From UBA6987 sp045617825 (GTDB lineage: Bacteria; Bacillota; Clostridia; Lachnospirales; Lachnospiraceae): 61,148 bases of DNA. The DNA is taken from positions 1 through 61,148 of the forward strand of contig JAZLJI010000111.1 of the NCBI GenBank assembly GCA_045617825.1, written 5' to 3'. The notes under the pieces are model-generated. The model saw only the letters and a program-made list of their open reading frames with translations, ran no database searches and was not told the origin of the DNA. Positions 60,763 through 61,148 of the stretch are shown piece by piece (the stretch's first letter is position 1; each line of letters opens with the position of its first letter). A program made the translations under genes and the position numbers.

Positions 60763-61148
60763 ATGTACTGCAGAAAATGCGGAGCCGCGATCCCCAAGGG
60801 AAGTACTACCTGTCCGCTGTGCGGTGCCTCTGCCGAGGCAGACAGCGCCGTTAAGGCCGCAGCGGAGAAGCAAGAGACCTTTGTCAGTGCTGCTGCCAGA
60901 AGCTGGCAGGAGGCCTCTGCCAAGACCGGAAAGGCCACGGAAGCCAATATCAAGGCGGCGAAGGCCGCCGAGGCGGCAGTCATGGCAGAGCGGGAAGCCC
61001 TGATGGCAGCTCTTCAAGCAGAAAAAGAAGCCGACGAGCAGGCGGCGTGGGAGGCCGACCTTCGGGCGGCCGCTCAGGCCGAAGCCGCGAAAGCCGCTGC
61101 CGAGGCGGAGGCCGCCCGCTTAGCCGGAGAAGCCGAAGCCGCGAAGGC
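60763..61148 (+). CDS. Zinc-ribbon protein with Ala/Glu-rich coiled coil, partial
   Basis: The frame is open to the right edge, so the C-terminus is missing (128 codons visible). The first residues form a zinc ribbon with Cys3, Cys6, Cys17 and Cys20. After that the chain is rich in Ala, Glu and Lys (for example EAEAARLAGEAEAAK), with a likely long coiled coil. An AGGAG site lies eight bases before the ATG. Zinc-ribbon membrane or scaffold proteins of this kind are common in Clostridia; no specific role can be given. Confidence 0.8.
   Translation, partial: MYCRKCGAAIPKGSTTCPLCGASAEADSAVKAAAEKQETFVSAAARSWQEASAKTGKATEANIKAAKAAEAAVMAEREALMAALQAEKEADEQAAWEADLRAAAQAEAAKAAAEAEAARLAGEAEAAK

Overview
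The window looks like chromosome of a GC-rich anaerobic member of the Clostridia, most likely Lachnospiraceae or a close relative. This is inferred from gene content and style: pyruvate phosphate dikinase, AddAB instead of RecBCD, HemW, NrdR, RF3, a tryptophan T-box, CUT1 sugar import and strong AGGAGG ribosome sites. No rRNA, tRNA, phage or CRISPR was seen. The left edge (1-278) is AT-richer and hairpin-dense, possibly the end of an insertion sequence that leaves the window.

Layout. 279-10713 (minus strand) holds housekeeping genes: ppdK, a degenerate sigma-70-like protein, efp, a yqeG-nrdR-prfC cluster, trpB behind a tryptophan T-box, and a YgiQ-type radical SAM gene. 10853-31711 is a two-operon type IV pilus locus. 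On the plus strand (24743-31711) are the motor ATPase PilB, platform protein PilC, two pilins, prepilin peptidase, PilM, PilN and PilO. On the minus strand (22301-10853) are three small pseudopilins resembling the GspK/GspI/GspJ tip complex, followed by one pseudopilin of about 3,213 residues carrying adhesin-like modules. Between the two operons sit an Lgt-like membrane enzyme and a diguanylate cyclase. PilB carries an MshEN domain of the c-di-GMP-binding type, so a local signalling loop is plausible.

31790-37125 (minus) holds a GT-C type membrane glycosyltransferase, an FAD oxidoreductase and an HTH-AAA-nuclease-like fusion protein bordered by 11-bp phased repeats. 37610-42414 (plus) is a probable acyl-modification operon: SGNH hydrolase, acyl-CoA ligase, an E2-like acyltransferase lacking its His, and a PdaA-like deacetylase lacking its catalytic Asp. 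43258-53303 (minus) holds addA, addB, hemW and lepA. 53434-58051 (minus) is a CUT1 sugar ABC transporter whose binding protein has a C-terminal membrane anchor. 58704-60725 (plus) is a clan GH-A-like glycoside hydrolase, and a zinc-ribbon gene runs off the right edge.

Three intergenic stretches (37437-37583, 42480-43257, 58160-58600) share dispersed hairpin-rich repeats. Their stems differ by compensatory changes and one copy has an indel that breaks any reading frame, which points to selected RNA or DNA structure. These repeats and the giant pseudopilin are the best candidates for something undescribed.
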